Shown: positions 1 through 16,630, counted from the first letter of the stretch. The stretch is 64,000 bases of DNA from Apostichopus japonicus (GCF_037975245.1 NC_092570.1:11697001-11761000); one strand, 5' to 3'. Notes: generated from the letters alone by a model not told the origin. Program-made: numbers and translations.

Positions 1-680
1 TCGATTGATCGGTACCGAACATTCGATCGATCGGTACCGATCTTTCCATTGATCGGTACCGATCATTCGATTGATCGGTACCGAACATTCGATTGATCGG
101 TATCGAACATTCGATTGATCGGTATCGCACATTCGTGTCATCGGTGCCGAACATTCGATTGATCGGGAACGCACATTCGATTGATCGGTATCGCACATTC
201 GATTGATCGGTATTTCACATTCGATTGACCGTTACCGCACATTCGTTCGATCGGTACTACACATCCGATTGATCGGTACCGAACATTCGATTGATCTGTA
301 CCGCACATTCGATTGATCGGTACCGCACATTCGATTGATCGGTAACGAACATTCGGTTGATCGGTAACGCACATTCGATTGATCGGTATCGCAAATTCCA
401 TTGATCGGTACCGCATATTCGATTGACTGGTATTTCACATTCGATTGATCGGTACCGCACATTCGTTCGATCGGTACTGCACATTCGATTGATCGGTACC
501 GAACATTCGATTGATCGGTACCGCTCATTCGTTCGATCGGTACTGCACATTCGATTGATCGGTACCGAACATTCGATTGATCTCCACCGCACATTCGATT
601 GATCGGTACCGCACATTCGATTGATCGGTACCGCACATTCGATTGATCTGTACCGCACATTCGATTGATCGGTACCGCAC

Positions 681-2418
681 ATTCGATTGATCGGTACCGC
701 ACATTCGATTGATCGGTACCGAACATTCGATTGATCGGCACCGATCATTCGATTGATCGGTACCGAACATTCGATTGATCGGTACCGCACATTCCATTGA
801 TCGGTACCGCACAATCGATTGATCGGTACCGCACATTCGATTGATCGGTACCGAACATTCGATCGATCGGTACCGATCTTTCCATTGATCGGTACCGATC
901 ATTCGATTGATCGGTACCGAACATTCGATTGATCGGTATCGCACATTCGATGGATCGGTACCGCACATTCGATTGAACGGTACCGCACATTCGATTGATA
1001 GGTACCGCACATTCGATTGATCGGAATCGCACATTGGATTGATCGGTATCGAACATTCGATTGATCGGTATCGCACATTCGATGGATCGGTACCGATCAT
1101 TCGATTGATCGGTACCGCACATTCGATTGATCGGTATCGCACATTCGATGGATCGGTACCGCACATTCGATTGAACGGTACCGCACATTCTATTGATAGG
1201 TACCGCACATTCGATTGATCGGAATCGCACATTGGATTGATCGGTATCGCACATTCTATTAATCGGTACCGAACATTCGATTAATCAAAATGTCACATTC
1301 GATTGATCGGTACCGCACATTCGATTGATCGGTATCGCACATTTGTTTGATCGGTATCGAACATTCGATTGATCGGTATCGCACATTCGATTGATCGGTA
1401 CCGAACATTCGATTGATCGGGACCGCACATTATATAGATCGAATCAACACATTCGATTGATCGGTACCGCACATTCAATTGATCGGCATTGCACATTCGA
1501 TTGATCGGGACCGCACATTTGATTGATCGGGGCCGAACATTCGATTGATCGCTAACGCACATTCGATTGATCGGTATCGCACATTTGTTTGATCGGTATC
1601 GAACATTCGATTGATCGGTACCGCACATTCGATTGATCGGTACCGAACGTTCGATTGATCGGTATCGAACATTCGATTGAAGGGTACCGCACATTCGATT
1701 GATCGGTACCGAACATTCGATTGATCGCTAACGCACATTCGATTGATCGGAACCGAACATTCGATTGATCGGTACCGCAAATTCGATTGTTCGGTACCGA
1801 ATATTCGATTGATCGGTATAGCACATTCGATTGATCGGTACCGCACATTCGATTGATAGGTACCGAACATTCGATTGATCGGTATCGAACATTCGATTGA
1901 TCGGTACCGCACATTCGATTGATCGGTACCGCACATTCGATTGATCGGTATTTCACATTCGATTGATCGGTACCGCACATTCGTTCGATCGGTACTGCAC
2001 ATTCGATTGATCGGTACCGCACATTCGATTGATCGGTACTGCACATTCGATTGATCGGTACCGAACGTTCGATTGATCGGTATCGAACATTCGATTGATG
2101 GGTACCGCACATTCGATTGATCGGTACCGCACATTCGATTGATCGGTACCGATCATTCGATTGATCGGTACCGAAAATTCGATTGACCGGTATCGCACAT
2201 TCGATTGATCGGTACCGCACATTCGATTGATCGGTACCGAACATTCGATTGATCGGTACCGCACTTTCGATTGATCGGCACAGCACATTCGATTTATCGG
2301 TACCGAACTTCCGATTGATCGGTACCGAACATTATATAGATCGAATCAACACATTCGATTGATCGGTACCGAACATTCCATTGATCGGTATCAAACATTC
2401 GATCGATCGGTACCGCAC
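681..2418 (+). repeat. Higher-order block A, copy 1
   Basis: This block matches 3937-5696. The offset is 3,256 bp (148 units) at the left and 3,278 bp (149 units) at the right. The change comes from one extra unit in the second copy near 5.08-5.13 kb. Scattered single differences are seen, for example GATCGG against GATGAG near 1.06 and 4.32 kb. The left limit is set where the preceding units stop matching. Confidence 0.85.
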
Positions 2419-3936
2419 ATTCGATTGAACGGTACCGCACATTCCATTGATAGGTACCGCACATTCGATTGATCGGAATCGCACATTCGATTGATCGGTA
2501 TCGCACATTCTATTAATCGGTACCGAACATTCGATTGATCGGTACTGCACATTCGATTGATCGGTATCGCACATTCCATTTCTCGGTCCCGCACATTCGA
2601 TTAATCAAAATGTCACATTCGATTGATCGGTACCGAACATTCGATTGATCGGTACCGATCATTCGATTGATCGTTACCGAACGTTCGATTGATCGGTATC
2701 GAACATTCGATTGAAGGGTACCGAACATTCGATTGATCGGTACCGCAGTTTCGATTAATCGGTACCGCACATTCGATTGATCGGTACCGCACATTAGATT
2801 GATCGGTATCGCATATTCGTTTGATCGGTATCGAACATTCAATTGATCGGGAAAGCACATTCGATTGATCGATACCGCACATTCGTTCGATCGGTACCGA
2901 ACATTCGATTGATCGATACCGCACATTCCATTGATCGGTATTGCACATTCCATTGATCATGACCGCACATTCGATTGATCGGGGCCGAACGTTCGATTGA
3001 TCGGTATCGAACATCCGATGGATCGGTACCGAACATTCGATTGATCGGTACCGCACATTCGATAGATCGGTACCGCACATTCGATTGATCGGTATCGCAC
3101 ATTCGATTGATCGGTACCGAACATTCGATTGATCGGTACCGCACTTTCGATTGATCGGCACAGCACATTCGATTGATCGGTACCGAACTTCCGATTGATC
3201 GGTACCGAACATTATATAGATCGAATCAACACATTCGATTGATCGGTACCGAACATTCCATTGATCGGTATCAAACATTCGATCGATCGGTACCGCACAT
3301 TCGATTGATCGGTATCGAACATTCGATTTATCAGAATCGCACATTTGTTTGATCAGTATCGAACATTCGATTGATCGGTATTTCACATTCGATTGATCGG
3401 TACCGCACATTCGATTGATCGGTATCGCACATTCCATTTCTCGGTACCGCACATTCTCTTAATCAAAATGTCACATTCGATTGATCGATACCGCACATTA
3501 GATTGATCGGTATCGCACATTTGTTTGATCGGTATCGAACATTCGATTGATCGGTACCGCACATTCGATTGATCGGTATCGCACATTCCATTTCTCGGTA
3601 CCGCACATTCGATTAATCAAAATGTCACATTCGATTGATCGATACCGCACATTCGATTGATCGGTATCGCACATTTGTTTGATCGGTATCGAACATTCGA
3701 TTGATCGGTACCGCACATTCGATTGATCGGTACCGAACGTTCGATTGATCGGTATCGAACATTCGATTGATCGGTACCGAACATTCGATTGATCGCTAAC
3801 GCAAATTCGATTGATCGGTACCGAACATTCGATTGATCGGTATCGAACATTCGTTCGATCGGTACTGCACATTCGATTGATCGGTACCGAACATTCGATT
3901 GATCGGTACCGCTCATTCGTTCGATCGGTACTGCAC

Positions 3937-5696
3937 ATTCGATTGATCGGTACCGCACATTCGATTGATCGGTACCGAACATTCGATTGATCGGCACCGA
4001 TCATTCGATTGATCGGTACCGAACATTCGATTGATCGGTACCGCACATTCCATTGATCGGTACCGCACAATCGATTGATCGGTACCGCACATTCGATTGA
4101 TCGGTACCGAACATTCGATCGATCGGTACCGATCTTTCCATTGATCGGTACCGATCATTCGATTGATCGGTACCGAACATTCGATTGATCGGTATCGCAC
4201 ATTCGATGGATCGGTACCGCACATTCGATTGAACGGTACCGCACATTCGATTGATAGGTACCGCACATTCGATTGATCGGAATCGCACATTGGATTGATC
4301 GGTATCGAACATTCGATTGATGAGTATCGCACATTCGATGGATCGGTACCGATCATTCGATTGATCGGTACCGCACATTCGATTGATCGGTATCGCACAT
4401 TCGATGGATCGGTACCGCACATTCGATTGAACGGTACCGCACATTCTATTGATAGGTACCGCACATTCGATTGATCGGAATCGCACATTGGATTGATCGG
4501 TATCGCACATTCTATTAATCGGTACCGAACATTCGATTAATCAAAATGTCACATTCGATTGATCGGTACCGCACATTCGATTGATCGGTATCGCACATTT
4601 GTTTGATCGGTATCGAACATTCGATTGATCGGTATCGCACATTCGATTGATCGGTACCGAACATTCGATTGATCGGGACCGCACATTATATAGATCGAAT
4701 CAACACATTCGATTGATCGGTACCGCACATTCAATTGATCGGCATTGCACATTCGATTGATCGGGACCGCACATTTGATTGATCGGGGCCGAACATTCGA
4801 TTGATCGCTAACGCACATTCGATTGATCGGTATCGCACATTTGTTTGATCGGTATCGAACATTCGATTGATCGGTACCGCACATTCGATTGATCGGTACC
4901 GAACGTTCGATTGATCGGTATCGAACATTCGATTGAAGGGTACCGCACATTCGATTGATCGGTACCGAACATTCGATTGATCGCTAACGCACATTCGATT
5001 GATCGGAACCGAACATTCGATTGATCGGTACCGCAAATTCGATTGTTCGGTACCGAATATTCGATTGATCGGTATAGCACATTCGATTGATCGGTATCGC
5101 ACATTCGTTTGATCGGTACCGCACATTCGATTGATAGGTACCGAACATTCGATTGATCGGTATCGAACATTCGATTGATCGGTACCGCACATTCGATTGA
5201 TCGGTACCGCACATTCGATTGATCGGTATTTCACATTCGATTGATCGGTACCGCACATTCGTTCGATCGGTACTGCACATTCGATTGATCGGTACCGCAC
5301 ATTCGATTGATCGGTACTGCACATTCGATTGATCGGTACCGAACGTTCGATTGATCGGTATCGAACATTCGATTGATGGGTACCGCACATTCGATTGATC
5401 GGTACCGCACATTCGATTGATCGGTACCGATCATTCGATTGATCGGTACCGAAAATTCGATTGACCGGTATCGCACATTCGATTGATCGGTACCGCACAT
5501 TCGATTGATCGGTACCGAACATTCGATTGATCGGTACCGCACTTTCGATTGATCGGCACAGCACATTCGATTGATCGGTACCGAACTTCCGATTGATCGG
5601 TACCGAACATTATATAGATCGAATCAACACATTCGATTGATCGGTACCGAACATTCCATTGATCGGTATCAAACATTCGATCGATCGGTACCGCAC
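3937..5696 (+). repeat. Higher-order block A, copy 2
   Basis: Near-identical to 681-2418 with one extra 22-bp unit. At about 5.08-5.13 kb a GGTATCGCAC unit and an ATTCGTTTGATC unit stand where copy 1 has a single unit. The extra unit is a whole multiple of the repeat, as expected for in-register exchange. Confidence 0.85.
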
Positions 5697-5880
5697 ATTC
5701 GATTGATTGGTATCGAACATTCGATTTATCAGAATCGCACATTTGTTTGATCAGTATCGAACATTCGATTGATCGGTATTTCACATTCGATTGATCGGTA
5801 CCGCAAATTCGTTCGATCGGTACTGCACATTCGATTGATAGGTACCGAACATTCGATTGATCGGTACCGAACATTCGATT
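5281..5880 (+). repeat. 660-bp-spaced duplication, copy 1
   Basis: This 600-bp segment repeats at 5941-6540, an offset of exactly 30 units. Comparing the two line by line I found five single-base differences. It overlaps the right part of block A copy 2, so it is a later, local duplication. Confidence 0.9.
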
Positions 5881-5940
5881 GATCGGTACCGCACATTCGA
5901 TTGATCGGTACCGCACATTCGATTGATCGGTATTTCACAT

Positions 5941-6540
5941 TCGATTGATCGGTACCGCACATTCGATTGATCGGTACTGCACATTCGATTGATCGGTACC
6001 GAACGTTCGATTGATCGGTATCGAACATTCGATTGATGGGTACCGCACATTCGATTGATCGGTACCGCACATTCGATTGATCGGTACCGATCATTCGATT
6101 GATCGGTACCGAAAATTCGATTGACCGGTATCGCACATTCGATTGATCGGTACCGCACATTCGATTGATCGGTACCGAACATTCGATTGATCGGTACCGC
6201 ACTTTCGATTGATCGGCACAGCACATTCGATTTATCGGTACCGAACTTCCGATTGATCGGTACCGAACATTATATAGATCGAATCAACACATTCGATTGA
6301 TCGGTACCGAACATTCCATTGATCGGTATCAAACATTCGATCGATTGGTACCGCACATTCGATTGATCGGTATCGAACATTCGATTTATCGGAATCGCAC
6401 ATTTGTTTGATCAGTATCGAACATTCGATTGATCGGTATTTCACATTCGATTGATCGGTACCGCAAATTCGTTCGATCGGTACTGCACATTCGATTGATA
6501 GGTACCGAACATTCGATTGATCGGTATCGAACATTCGATT
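5941..6540 (+). repeat. 660-bp-spaced duplication, copy 2
   Basis: Second copy of 5281-5880. The differences include TTTATCGG for TTGATCGG near 6.23 kb and TCGATTGG for TCGATCGG near 6.34 kb. Confidence 0.9.
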
Positions 6541-9500
6541 GATCGGTATCGCACATTCGATTGATCGGTGCCGAACATTCGATTGATCGGGAACGCACAT
6601 TCGATTGATCGGTATCGCACATTCGATTGATCGGTACTGCACATTCGATTGATCGGTACCGAATGTTTGATTGATCTTTATCGAACATTCGATTGAAGGG
6701 TACCGCACATTCGATTGATCGGAACCGAACATTCGATTGATCGGTACCGAAAATTCGATTGATCGGTACCGCACATTCGATTGATCGGTACCGCACATTC
6801 GATTGATCGGTATCGCACATTCGTTTGATCGGTACCGCACATTCGATCGATCGGTATTTCACATTCGATTGACCGTTACCGCACATTCGTTCGATCGGTA
6901 CTACACATCCGATTGATCGGTACCGAACATTCGATTGATCTGTACCGCACATTCGATTGATCGGTACCGCACATTCGATTGATCGGTAACGAACATTCGA
7001 TTGATCGGTAACGCACATTCGATTGATCGGTATCGCAAATTCGATTGATCGGTACCGCATATTCGATTGACTGGTTTTTCACATTCGATTGATCGGTACC
7101 GCACAGTCGTTCGATCGGTACTGCACATTCGATTGATCGGTACCGAACATTCGATTGATCGGTAACGCACAATCGATTGATCGGTACCGAACATTCGATT
7201 GATCGGTACCGCACATTCGATTGATCGGTACCGAACGTTTGATTGATCGGGACCGCACATTCGTTTGATCGGTACCGAACATTCGATTGATCAATATTAT
7301 ACATTCAATTGACCGGTACCGCACATTCGTTCGATCGGTACTGCATATTCGATTGATCGGTACCGCACATTCGATTGATTGGTACCGAACATTCGATTGA
7401 TCGGTACCGCACATTCGATTGATCAGTACCGCACATTCGATTCATCGGTACCGCACATTCGATTGATCGGTACCGAACATTCGATTGATCTGCATCGCAC
7501 ATTCGATGGATCGGTACCACACATTCGATTGATAGGTACCGCACATTCGATTGATCGGTATCAAACATTGGATTTATCGGAATCGCACATTTGTTTGATC
7601 AGTATCGAACATTCGATTGATCGGTACCGCACATTCGATTGAACGGTACCGCACATTCGATTGATCGGTACCGAACATTCGATTGATCGGTATCGCACAT
7701 TCGATTGATCGGTACCGAACATTCGATTGACCGGTATCGCACATTCGATTGATCGGTACCGAACATTTGATTGATCGGTACCGAACATTCGATTGATCTG
7801 TACCGCACATTCGATTGATCGGTACCGCACATTATATAGATCGAATCAACACATTCGATTGATCGGTACCGCACATTCAATTGATCGGCATTGCACATTC
7901 TATTAATCGGTACCGAACATTCGATTGATCGGTACCGCACATTCGATTGATCGGTAACGAACATTCGGTTGATCGGTAACGCACATTCGATTGATCGGTA
8001 TCGCACATTCCATTGATCGGTACCGCATATTCGATTGACTGGTATTTCACATTCGATTGATCGGTACCGCACATTCGTTCGATCGGTACTGCACATTCGA
8101 TTGATCGGTACCGCACATTTGATTGATCGGTACCGCACATTCGATTGATCTGTACCGCACATTCGATTGATCGGTACCGAACATTCGATCGATCGGTACC
8201 GATCTTTCCATTGATCGGTACCGATCATTCGATTGATCGGTACCGCACATTCGATTGATCGGTATCGCACATTCCATTTCTCGGTACCGCACATTCGATT
8301 AATCAAAATGTCACATTCGATTGATCGGTATCGCACATTCGATTGATCGGTATCGCACATTTGTTTGATCGGTATCGAACATTCGATTGATCGGTATCGC
8401 ACATTCGATTGATCGGTACCGAACATTCGATTGATCGGGACCGCACATTATATAGATCGAATCAACAAATTCGATTGATCGGTACCGCACATTCAATTGA
8501 TCGGCATTGCACATTCGATTGATCGGGACCGCACATTCGTTTGATCGGTAACGAACATTCGATTGATCAATATTACACATTCAATTGACCGGTACCGCAC
8601 ATTCGTTCGATCGGTACCGCACAATCGATTGATCGGTACCGAACATTCGATTGATCGGTACCGCACATTCGATTGATCGGTACCGAACGTTTGATTGATC
8701 GGGACCGCACATTCGTTTGATCGGTACCGAACATTCGATTGATCAATATTACACATTCAATTGACCGGTACCGGACATTCGTTCGATCGGTGCTGCATAT
8801 TCGATTGATCGGTACCGCACATTCGATTGATCGGTAGCGATCATTCGATTGATCGGTACCGATCATTCGATTGGTCGGTACCGATCATTCGATTGATCGG
8901 TACCGATCATTCGATTGGTCGGTACCGATCATTCGATTGATCGGTACCGAACATTCGAATGATCGGTATCGCACATTCGATGGATCGGTACCGCACATTC
9001 GATTGAACGGTACCGCACATTCGATTGATAGGTACCGCACATTCGATTGATCGGAATCGCACATTCGATTGATCGGTATCGCACATTCTATTAATCGGTA
9101 CCGAACATTCGATTGATCGGTACCGCACATTCGATTGATCGGTATCGCACATTTGTTTGATCGGTATCGAACATTCGATTGATCGGTATCGCACATTCGA
9201 TTGATCGGTACCGAACATTCGATTGATCGGGACCGCACATTATATAGATCGAATCAACAAATTCGATTGATCGGTACGGCACATTCAATTGATCGGCATT
9301 GCACATTCGATTGATCGGGACCGCACATTCGTTTGATCGGTACCGAACATTCGATTGATCAATATTACACATTCAATTGACCGGTACCGGACATTCGTTC
9401 GATCGGTACTGCATATTCGATTGATCGGTACCGCACATTCGATTGATTGGTACCGAACATTCGATTGATCGGTACCGCACATTCGATTGATCGGTACCGC

Positions 9501-9779
9501 ACATTCGCTTGATCGGTACCGCACATTCGATTGATCGGTACCGCACTTTCGATGGATCGGTACCGCACATTCGATTGATCGGTACCGCACATTCGATTGA
9601 TCGGTACCGCACATTCGATTTATCGGTACCGCACATTCGATTGATCGGTACCGAACATTCGATTGATCGGTACCGATCATTCGATTGATCGGTACCGATC
9701 ATTCGATTGGTCGGTACCGATCATTCGATTGATCGGTACCGAACATTCGATTGATCGGTACCGCACATTCGATTGATCG

Positions 9780-10440
9780 GAATCGCACATTCGATTGATC
9801 GGTATCGCACATTCTATTAATCGGTACCGAACATTCGATTGATCGGTACCGCACATTCGATTGATCGGTATCGCACATTACATTTCTCGGTACCGCACAT
9901 TCGATTAATCAAAATGTCACATTCGATTGATCGGTACCGCACATTCGATTGATCGGTATCGCACATTTGTTTGATCGGTATCGAACATTCGATTGATCGG
10001 TATCGCACATTCGATTGATCGGTATCGAACATTCGATTGATCGGTATCGCACATTCGATTGATCGGTACCGAACATTCGATTGATCGGGACCGCACAATA
10101 TATAGATCGAATCAACACATTCGATTGATCGGTACCGCACATTCAATTGATCGGCATTGCACATTCGATTGATCGGGACCGCACATTTGATTGATCGGGG
10201 CCGAACATTCCATTGATCGGTACCACACATTCGATCGATCGGTACTGCATATTCGATTGATCGGTACCGCACATTCGATTGATTGGTACCGAAAATTCGA
10301 TTGATCGGGACCGCACGTTCGATTGATCGGTACCGAACATTCGATTGATCGGTACTGCACATTCGATTGATCAATACCGAACGTTTGATTGATCTTTATC
10401 GAACATTCGATTGATCGGTACCGCACATTCGATTGATCGG
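9780..10440 (+). repeat. Higher-order block C, copy 1
   Basis: Matches about 10660-11270. The offset is 880 bp (40 units) at the left and 836 bp (38 units) at the right. Copy 1 carries two extra units near 10.02-10.06 kb. It includes an AAAATGTCAC unit, a TATATAGATC-type unit at 10097 and a CTTTATCGAAC unit. Confidence 0.8.
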
Positions 10441-10659
10441 TACCGCACATTCGATTGATCGGTACCGAACGTTCGATTGATCGGTACCGATCATTCGATT
10501 GATCGGTACCGATCATTCGATTGGTCGGTACCGATCATTCGATTGATCGGTACCGAACATTCGATTGATCGGTATCGCACATTCGATGGATCGGTACCGC
10601 ACATTCGATTGAACGGTACCGCACATTCGATTGATAGGTACCGCACATTCGATTGATCG

Positions 10660-11270
10660 GAATCGCACATTCGATTGATCGGTATCGCACATTCTATTAA
10701 TCGGTACCGAACATTCGATTGATCGGTACCGCACATTCGATTGATCGGTATCGCACATTCCATTTCTCGGTACCGCACATTCGATTAATCAAAATGTCAC
10801 ATTCGATTGATCGGTACCGCACATTCGATTGATCGGTATCGCACATTTGTTTGATCGGTATCGAACATTCGATTGATCGGTATCGCACATTCGATTGATC
10901 GGTACCGAACATTCGATTGATCGGGACCGCACATTATATAGATCGAATCAACACATTCGATTGATCGGTACCGCACATTCAATTGATCGGCATTGCACAT
11001 TCGATTGATCGGGACCGCACATTTGATTGATCGGGGCCGAACATTCCATTGATCGGTACCACACATTCGATCGATCGGTACTGCATATTCGATTGATCGG
11101 TACCGCACATTCGATTGATTGGTACCGAAAATTCGATTGATCGGGACCGCACATTCGATTGATCGGTACCGCACATTCGATTGATCGGTACTGCACATTC
11201 GATTGATCAATACCGAACGTTTGATTGATCTTTATCGAACATTCGATTGATCGGTACCGCACATTCGATT
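10660..11270 (+). repeat. Higher-order block C, copy 2
   Basis: Second copy of 9780-10440, shorter by two units. Its TATA-type unit starts at 10933. The order of rare variants is the same, which sets true duplication apart from ordinary unit-to-unit similarity. Confidence 0.8.
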
Positions 11271-14200
11271 GATCGGTACCGCACATTCGATTGATCGGTA
11301 CCGCACATTCGATTGATCGGTACCGAACATTCGATTGATCGGCATCGCACATTCGATGGATCGGTACCACACATTCGATTGATAGGTACCGCACATTCGA
11401 TTGATCGGTATCAAACATTGGATTTATCGGAATCGCACATTAGTTTGATCAGTATCGAACATTCGATTGATCGGTATTTCACATTCGATTGAACAGTACC
11501 GCACATTCGATTGATCGGTACCGAACATTCGATTGATCGGTATCGCACATTCGATTGATCGGTACCGAACATTCGATTGACCGGTATCGCACATTCGATT
11601 GAAGGGTACCGAACATTCGATTGATCGGTACCGAACATTCGATAGATCTGTACCGCACATTCGATTGATCGGTACCGCACATTATATAGATCGAATCAAC
11701 ACATTCGATTGATCGGTACCGCACATTCGATTGATCGGCATTGCACATTCGATTGATCGGGACCGCACATTCGTTTGATCGGTACCGAACATTCGATTGA
11801 TCAATATTACACATTCAATTGACCGGTACCGCACATTCGTTCGATCGGTACTGCACATTCGATTGAACGGTACCGCACATTCGATTGATTGGTACCGAAA
11901 ATTCGATTGATCGGGACCGCACATTCGATTGATCGGTACCGCACATTCGCTTGATCGGTACCGCACATTCGATTGATCGGTACCGCACATTCGATTGATC
12001 GGTAACGCACATTCGATTGATCGGCATCGCACATTCGATGGATCGGTACCACACATTCGATTGATAGGTACCGCACATTCGATTGATCGGTATCGAACAT
12101 TGGATTTATCGGAATCGCACATTTGTTTGATCAGTATCGAACATTCGATTGATCGGTATTTCACATTCGATTGAACGGTACCGCACATTCGATTGATCGG
12201 TACCGAACATTCGATTGATCGGTATCGCACATTCGATTGATCGGTACCGAACATTCGATGGATCGGTACCGATCATTCGATTGAACGGTACCGCACATTC
12301 GATTGATAGGTACCGCACATTCGATTGATCTGTACCGCACATTCGATTGATCGGTATCGCACATTCTATTAATCGGTACCGAACATTCGATTGATCGGTA
12401 CCGCACATTCGATTGATCGGTATCGCACATTCCATTTCTCGGTACCGCACATTCGATTAATCAAAATGTCACATTCGATTGATCGGTACCGCACATTCGA
12501 TTGATCGGTATCGCACATTTGTTTGATCGGTATCGAACATTCGATTGATCGGTATCGCACATTCGATTGATCGGTACCGAACATTCGATTGATCGGGACC
12601 GCACATTATATAAATCGAATCAACACATACGATTGATCGGTACCGAACGTTCGATTGATCGGTATCGAACATTCGATTGAAGGGTACCGCACATTCGATT
12701 GATCGGTACCGAACATTCGATTGATCGCTAACGCAAATTCGATTGATCGGTACCGAATATTCGATTGATCGGTATCGAACATTCGATTGATCGGTATCGC
12801 ACATTCGTGTGATCGGTGCCGAACATTCGATTGATCGGTATCGCACATTCGATTGATCGGTACTGCACATTCGATTGATCAGTACCGAACGTTTGATTGA
12901 TCTTTATCGAACATTCGATTGAAGGGTACCGCACATTCGATTGATCGGTACCGAACATTCGATTGATCGGTACCGCAAATTCGATTGTTCGGTACCGAAT
13001 ATTCGATTGATCGGTACCGCACATTCGATTGATCGGTACCGCACATTCGTTTGATCGGTACCGCACATTCGATCGATCGGTATTTCACATTCGATTGACC
13101 GTTACCGCACATTCGTTCGATCGGTATTACACATATGATTGATTGGTACCGAACATTCGATTGATCTGTACCGATCATTCGATTGATCGGTACCGCACAT
13201 TCGATTGATCGGTAACGAACATTCGATTGATCGGTAACGCACATTCGATTGATCGGTATCACAAATTCGATTGATCGGTACCGCATATTCGAATGACTGG
13301 TTTTTCACATTCGATTGATCGGTACCGCACATTCGTTCGATCGGTACTGTACATTCGATTGATCGGTACCGCACATTCGCTTGATCGGTACCGCACATTC
13401 GATTGATCGGTACCGCACTTTCGATTGATCAGTACCGAACATTCGATTGATCGGCATCGCACATTCGATGGATCGGTACCACACATTCGATTGAGAGGTA
13501 ACGCACATTCGATTGATCGGAATCGCACATTCGATTGATCGGTATCGCATATTCTATTAATCGGTACCGAACATTCGATTGATCGGTACCGCACATTCGA
13601 TTGATCGGTATCGCACATTTGTTTGATCGGTATCGAACATTCGATTGATCGGTATCGCACATTCGATTGATCCGTACCGAACATTCGATTGATCGGGACC
13701 GCACATTATATAGATCGAATCAACACATTCGAATGATCGGTACCGCACATTCAATTGATCGGCATTGCACATTCGATTGATCGGGACCGCACATTTGATT
13801 GATCGGGGCCGAACATTCCATTGATCGGTACCACATATTCGATCGATCGGTACTGCACATTCGATTGATCGGTACCGCACATTCGATTGATCGGTACCGA
13901 ACGTTCGATTGATCGGTATCGAACATTCGATTGATAGGTACCGCAAATTCGATTGATCGGTATCGCACATTTGTTTGATCGGTATCGAACATTCGATTGA
14001 TCGGGACCGCACATTGGATTGATCGGGGCCGAACATTCCATTGATCGGTACCACATATTCGATCGATCGGTACCGCACATTCGATTGATCGGTACCGCAC
14101 ATTCGATTGATCGGTACCGAACGTTCGATTGATCGGTATCGAACATTCGATTGATAGGTACCGCACATTCGATTGATCGGTATCGAACATTCGATTTATC

Positions 14201-16630
14201 GGAATCGCACATTTGTTTGATCAGTATCGAACATTCGATTGATCGGTATTTCACATTCGATTGAACGGTACCGCACATTCGATTGATCGGTACCGAACAT
14301 TCGATTGATCGGTATCGCACATTCGATTGATCGGTACCGAACATTCGATTGATCGGCACCGATCATTCGATTGATCGGTACCGATCATTCGATTGATCGG
14401 TACCGAAAATTCGATTGACCGGTATCGCACATTCGATTGATCGGTACCGAACATTCGATTGATCGGTACCGCAAATTCGATTGATCTGTATCGCACATTC
14501 GATTGATCGGTACCGCACATTCGATTGATCGGTACCGAACATTCGATTGATCGGTATCGCACATTCGATTGATCGGTACCGAACATTCGATTGATCGGCA
14601 CCGATCATTCGATTGATCGGTACCGATCATTCGATTGATCGGTACCGAAAATTCGATTGACCGGTATCGCACATTCGATTGATCGGTACCGAACATTCGA
14701 TTGATCGGTACCGCAAATTCGATTGATCTGTATCGCACATTCGATTGATCGGTACCGCACATTCGATTGATCGGTACCGCACATTCGATTGATCGGTACC
14801 GCACATTCGATTGATCGGTACCGCACATTCGATTGATCGGTACCGCACATTCGATTGATCGGTACCGAACATTCGATTGATCGGTGTCGCACATTCTATT
14901 AATCGGTACCGAACATTCGATTGATCGGTACCGCACATTCGATTGATCCGTATCGCACAATCCATTTCTCGGTACCGCACATTCGATTAATCAAAATGTC
15001 ACATTCGATTGATCGGTACCGCACATTCGATTGATCGGTATCGCACATTTGTTTGATCGGTATCGAACATTCGATTGATCGGTATCGCACATTCGATTGA
15101 TCGGTACCGAACATTCGATTGATCGGGACCGCACATTATATAGATCGAATCAACACATTCGATTGATCGGTACCGCACATTCGATCGATCGGTACTGCAC
15201 ATTCGATTGATCGGTACCGCACATTCGATTGATCGGTACCGAACGTTCGATTGATCGGTATCGAACATTCGATTGAAGGGTACCGCACATTCGATTGATC
15301 GGTACCGAACATTCGATTGATCGCTAACGCAAATTCGATTGATCGGTACCGAACATTCGATTGATCGGTATCGAACATTCGATTGATCGGTATCGCACAT
15401 TCGTGTGATCGGTGCCGAACATTCGATTGATCGGGAACGCACATTCGATTGATCGGTATCGCACATTCGATTGATCGGTATTTCACATTCGATTGACCGT
15501 TACCGCACATTCGTTCGATCGGTACTGCACATTCGTTTGATCGGTACAGAACGTTCGATTGTTCGGTATCGAACATTCGATTGATAGGTACCGCACATTC
15601 GATTGATCGGTACCGCACATTCGATTGATCGGTACCGCAAATTCGATTGATCGGTACCGAACATTCGATTGATCGGCACCGATCATTCGATTGATCGGTA
15701 CCGAAAATTCGATCGATCGGTATCGCACATTCGATTGATCGGTACCGCACATTCGATTGATCGGTACCGAACATTCGATCGATCCGTACCGCACATTCGA
15801 TTGATCGGTACCGCACATTCGATTGATCGGTACCGAACATTCGATTGATCGGTACCGCACATTCGATTGATCGGTACCGCACATTCGATTGATCGGTACC
15901 GAACATTCGATTGATCGGTACCGAACATTCGATTGATCGGTACCGATCATTCGATTGATCGGTACCGAAAATTCGATTTACCGGTATCGCACATTCGATT
16001 GATCGGTACCGCACATTCGATTGATCGGTACCGAACATTCGATTGATCTGTACCGCACATTCGATTGATCGGTACCGCACATTTGATTGATCGGTACCGA
16101 TCATTCGATTGATCGGTACCGATCATTCGATTGATCGGCATTGCACATTCGATTGATCGGGACCGCACATTTGATTGATCGGGGCCGAACATTCGATTGA
16201 TCGGTACCGCACATTCGATTGATCGGTACCGCACATTCGATTGATCGGTACCGCACATTCGATTGATCGGTACCGCACATTCGATTGATCGGTACCGAAC
16301 ATTCGATTGATCGGTGTCGCACATTCTATTAATCGGTACCGAACATTCGATTGATCGGTACCGCACATTCGATTGATCCGTATCGCACAATCCATTTCTC
16401 GGTACCGCACATTCGATTAATCAAAATGTCACATTCGATTGATCGGTACCGCACATTCGATTGATCGGTATCGCACATTTGTTTGATCGGTATCGAACAT
16501 TCGATTGATCGGTATCGCACATTCGATTGATCGGTACCGAACATTCGATTGATCGGGACCGCACATTATATAGATCGAATCAACACATTCGATTGATCGG
16601 TACCGCACATTCAATTGATCGGCATTGCAC

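Noticed and set aside
1429-1450. TATA-box promoter in the TATATAGATC-type units
   Set aside because: There is only a short AT-rich match inside a repeat unit, with no gene, initiator or other promoter element nearby. Kept as a unit variant.
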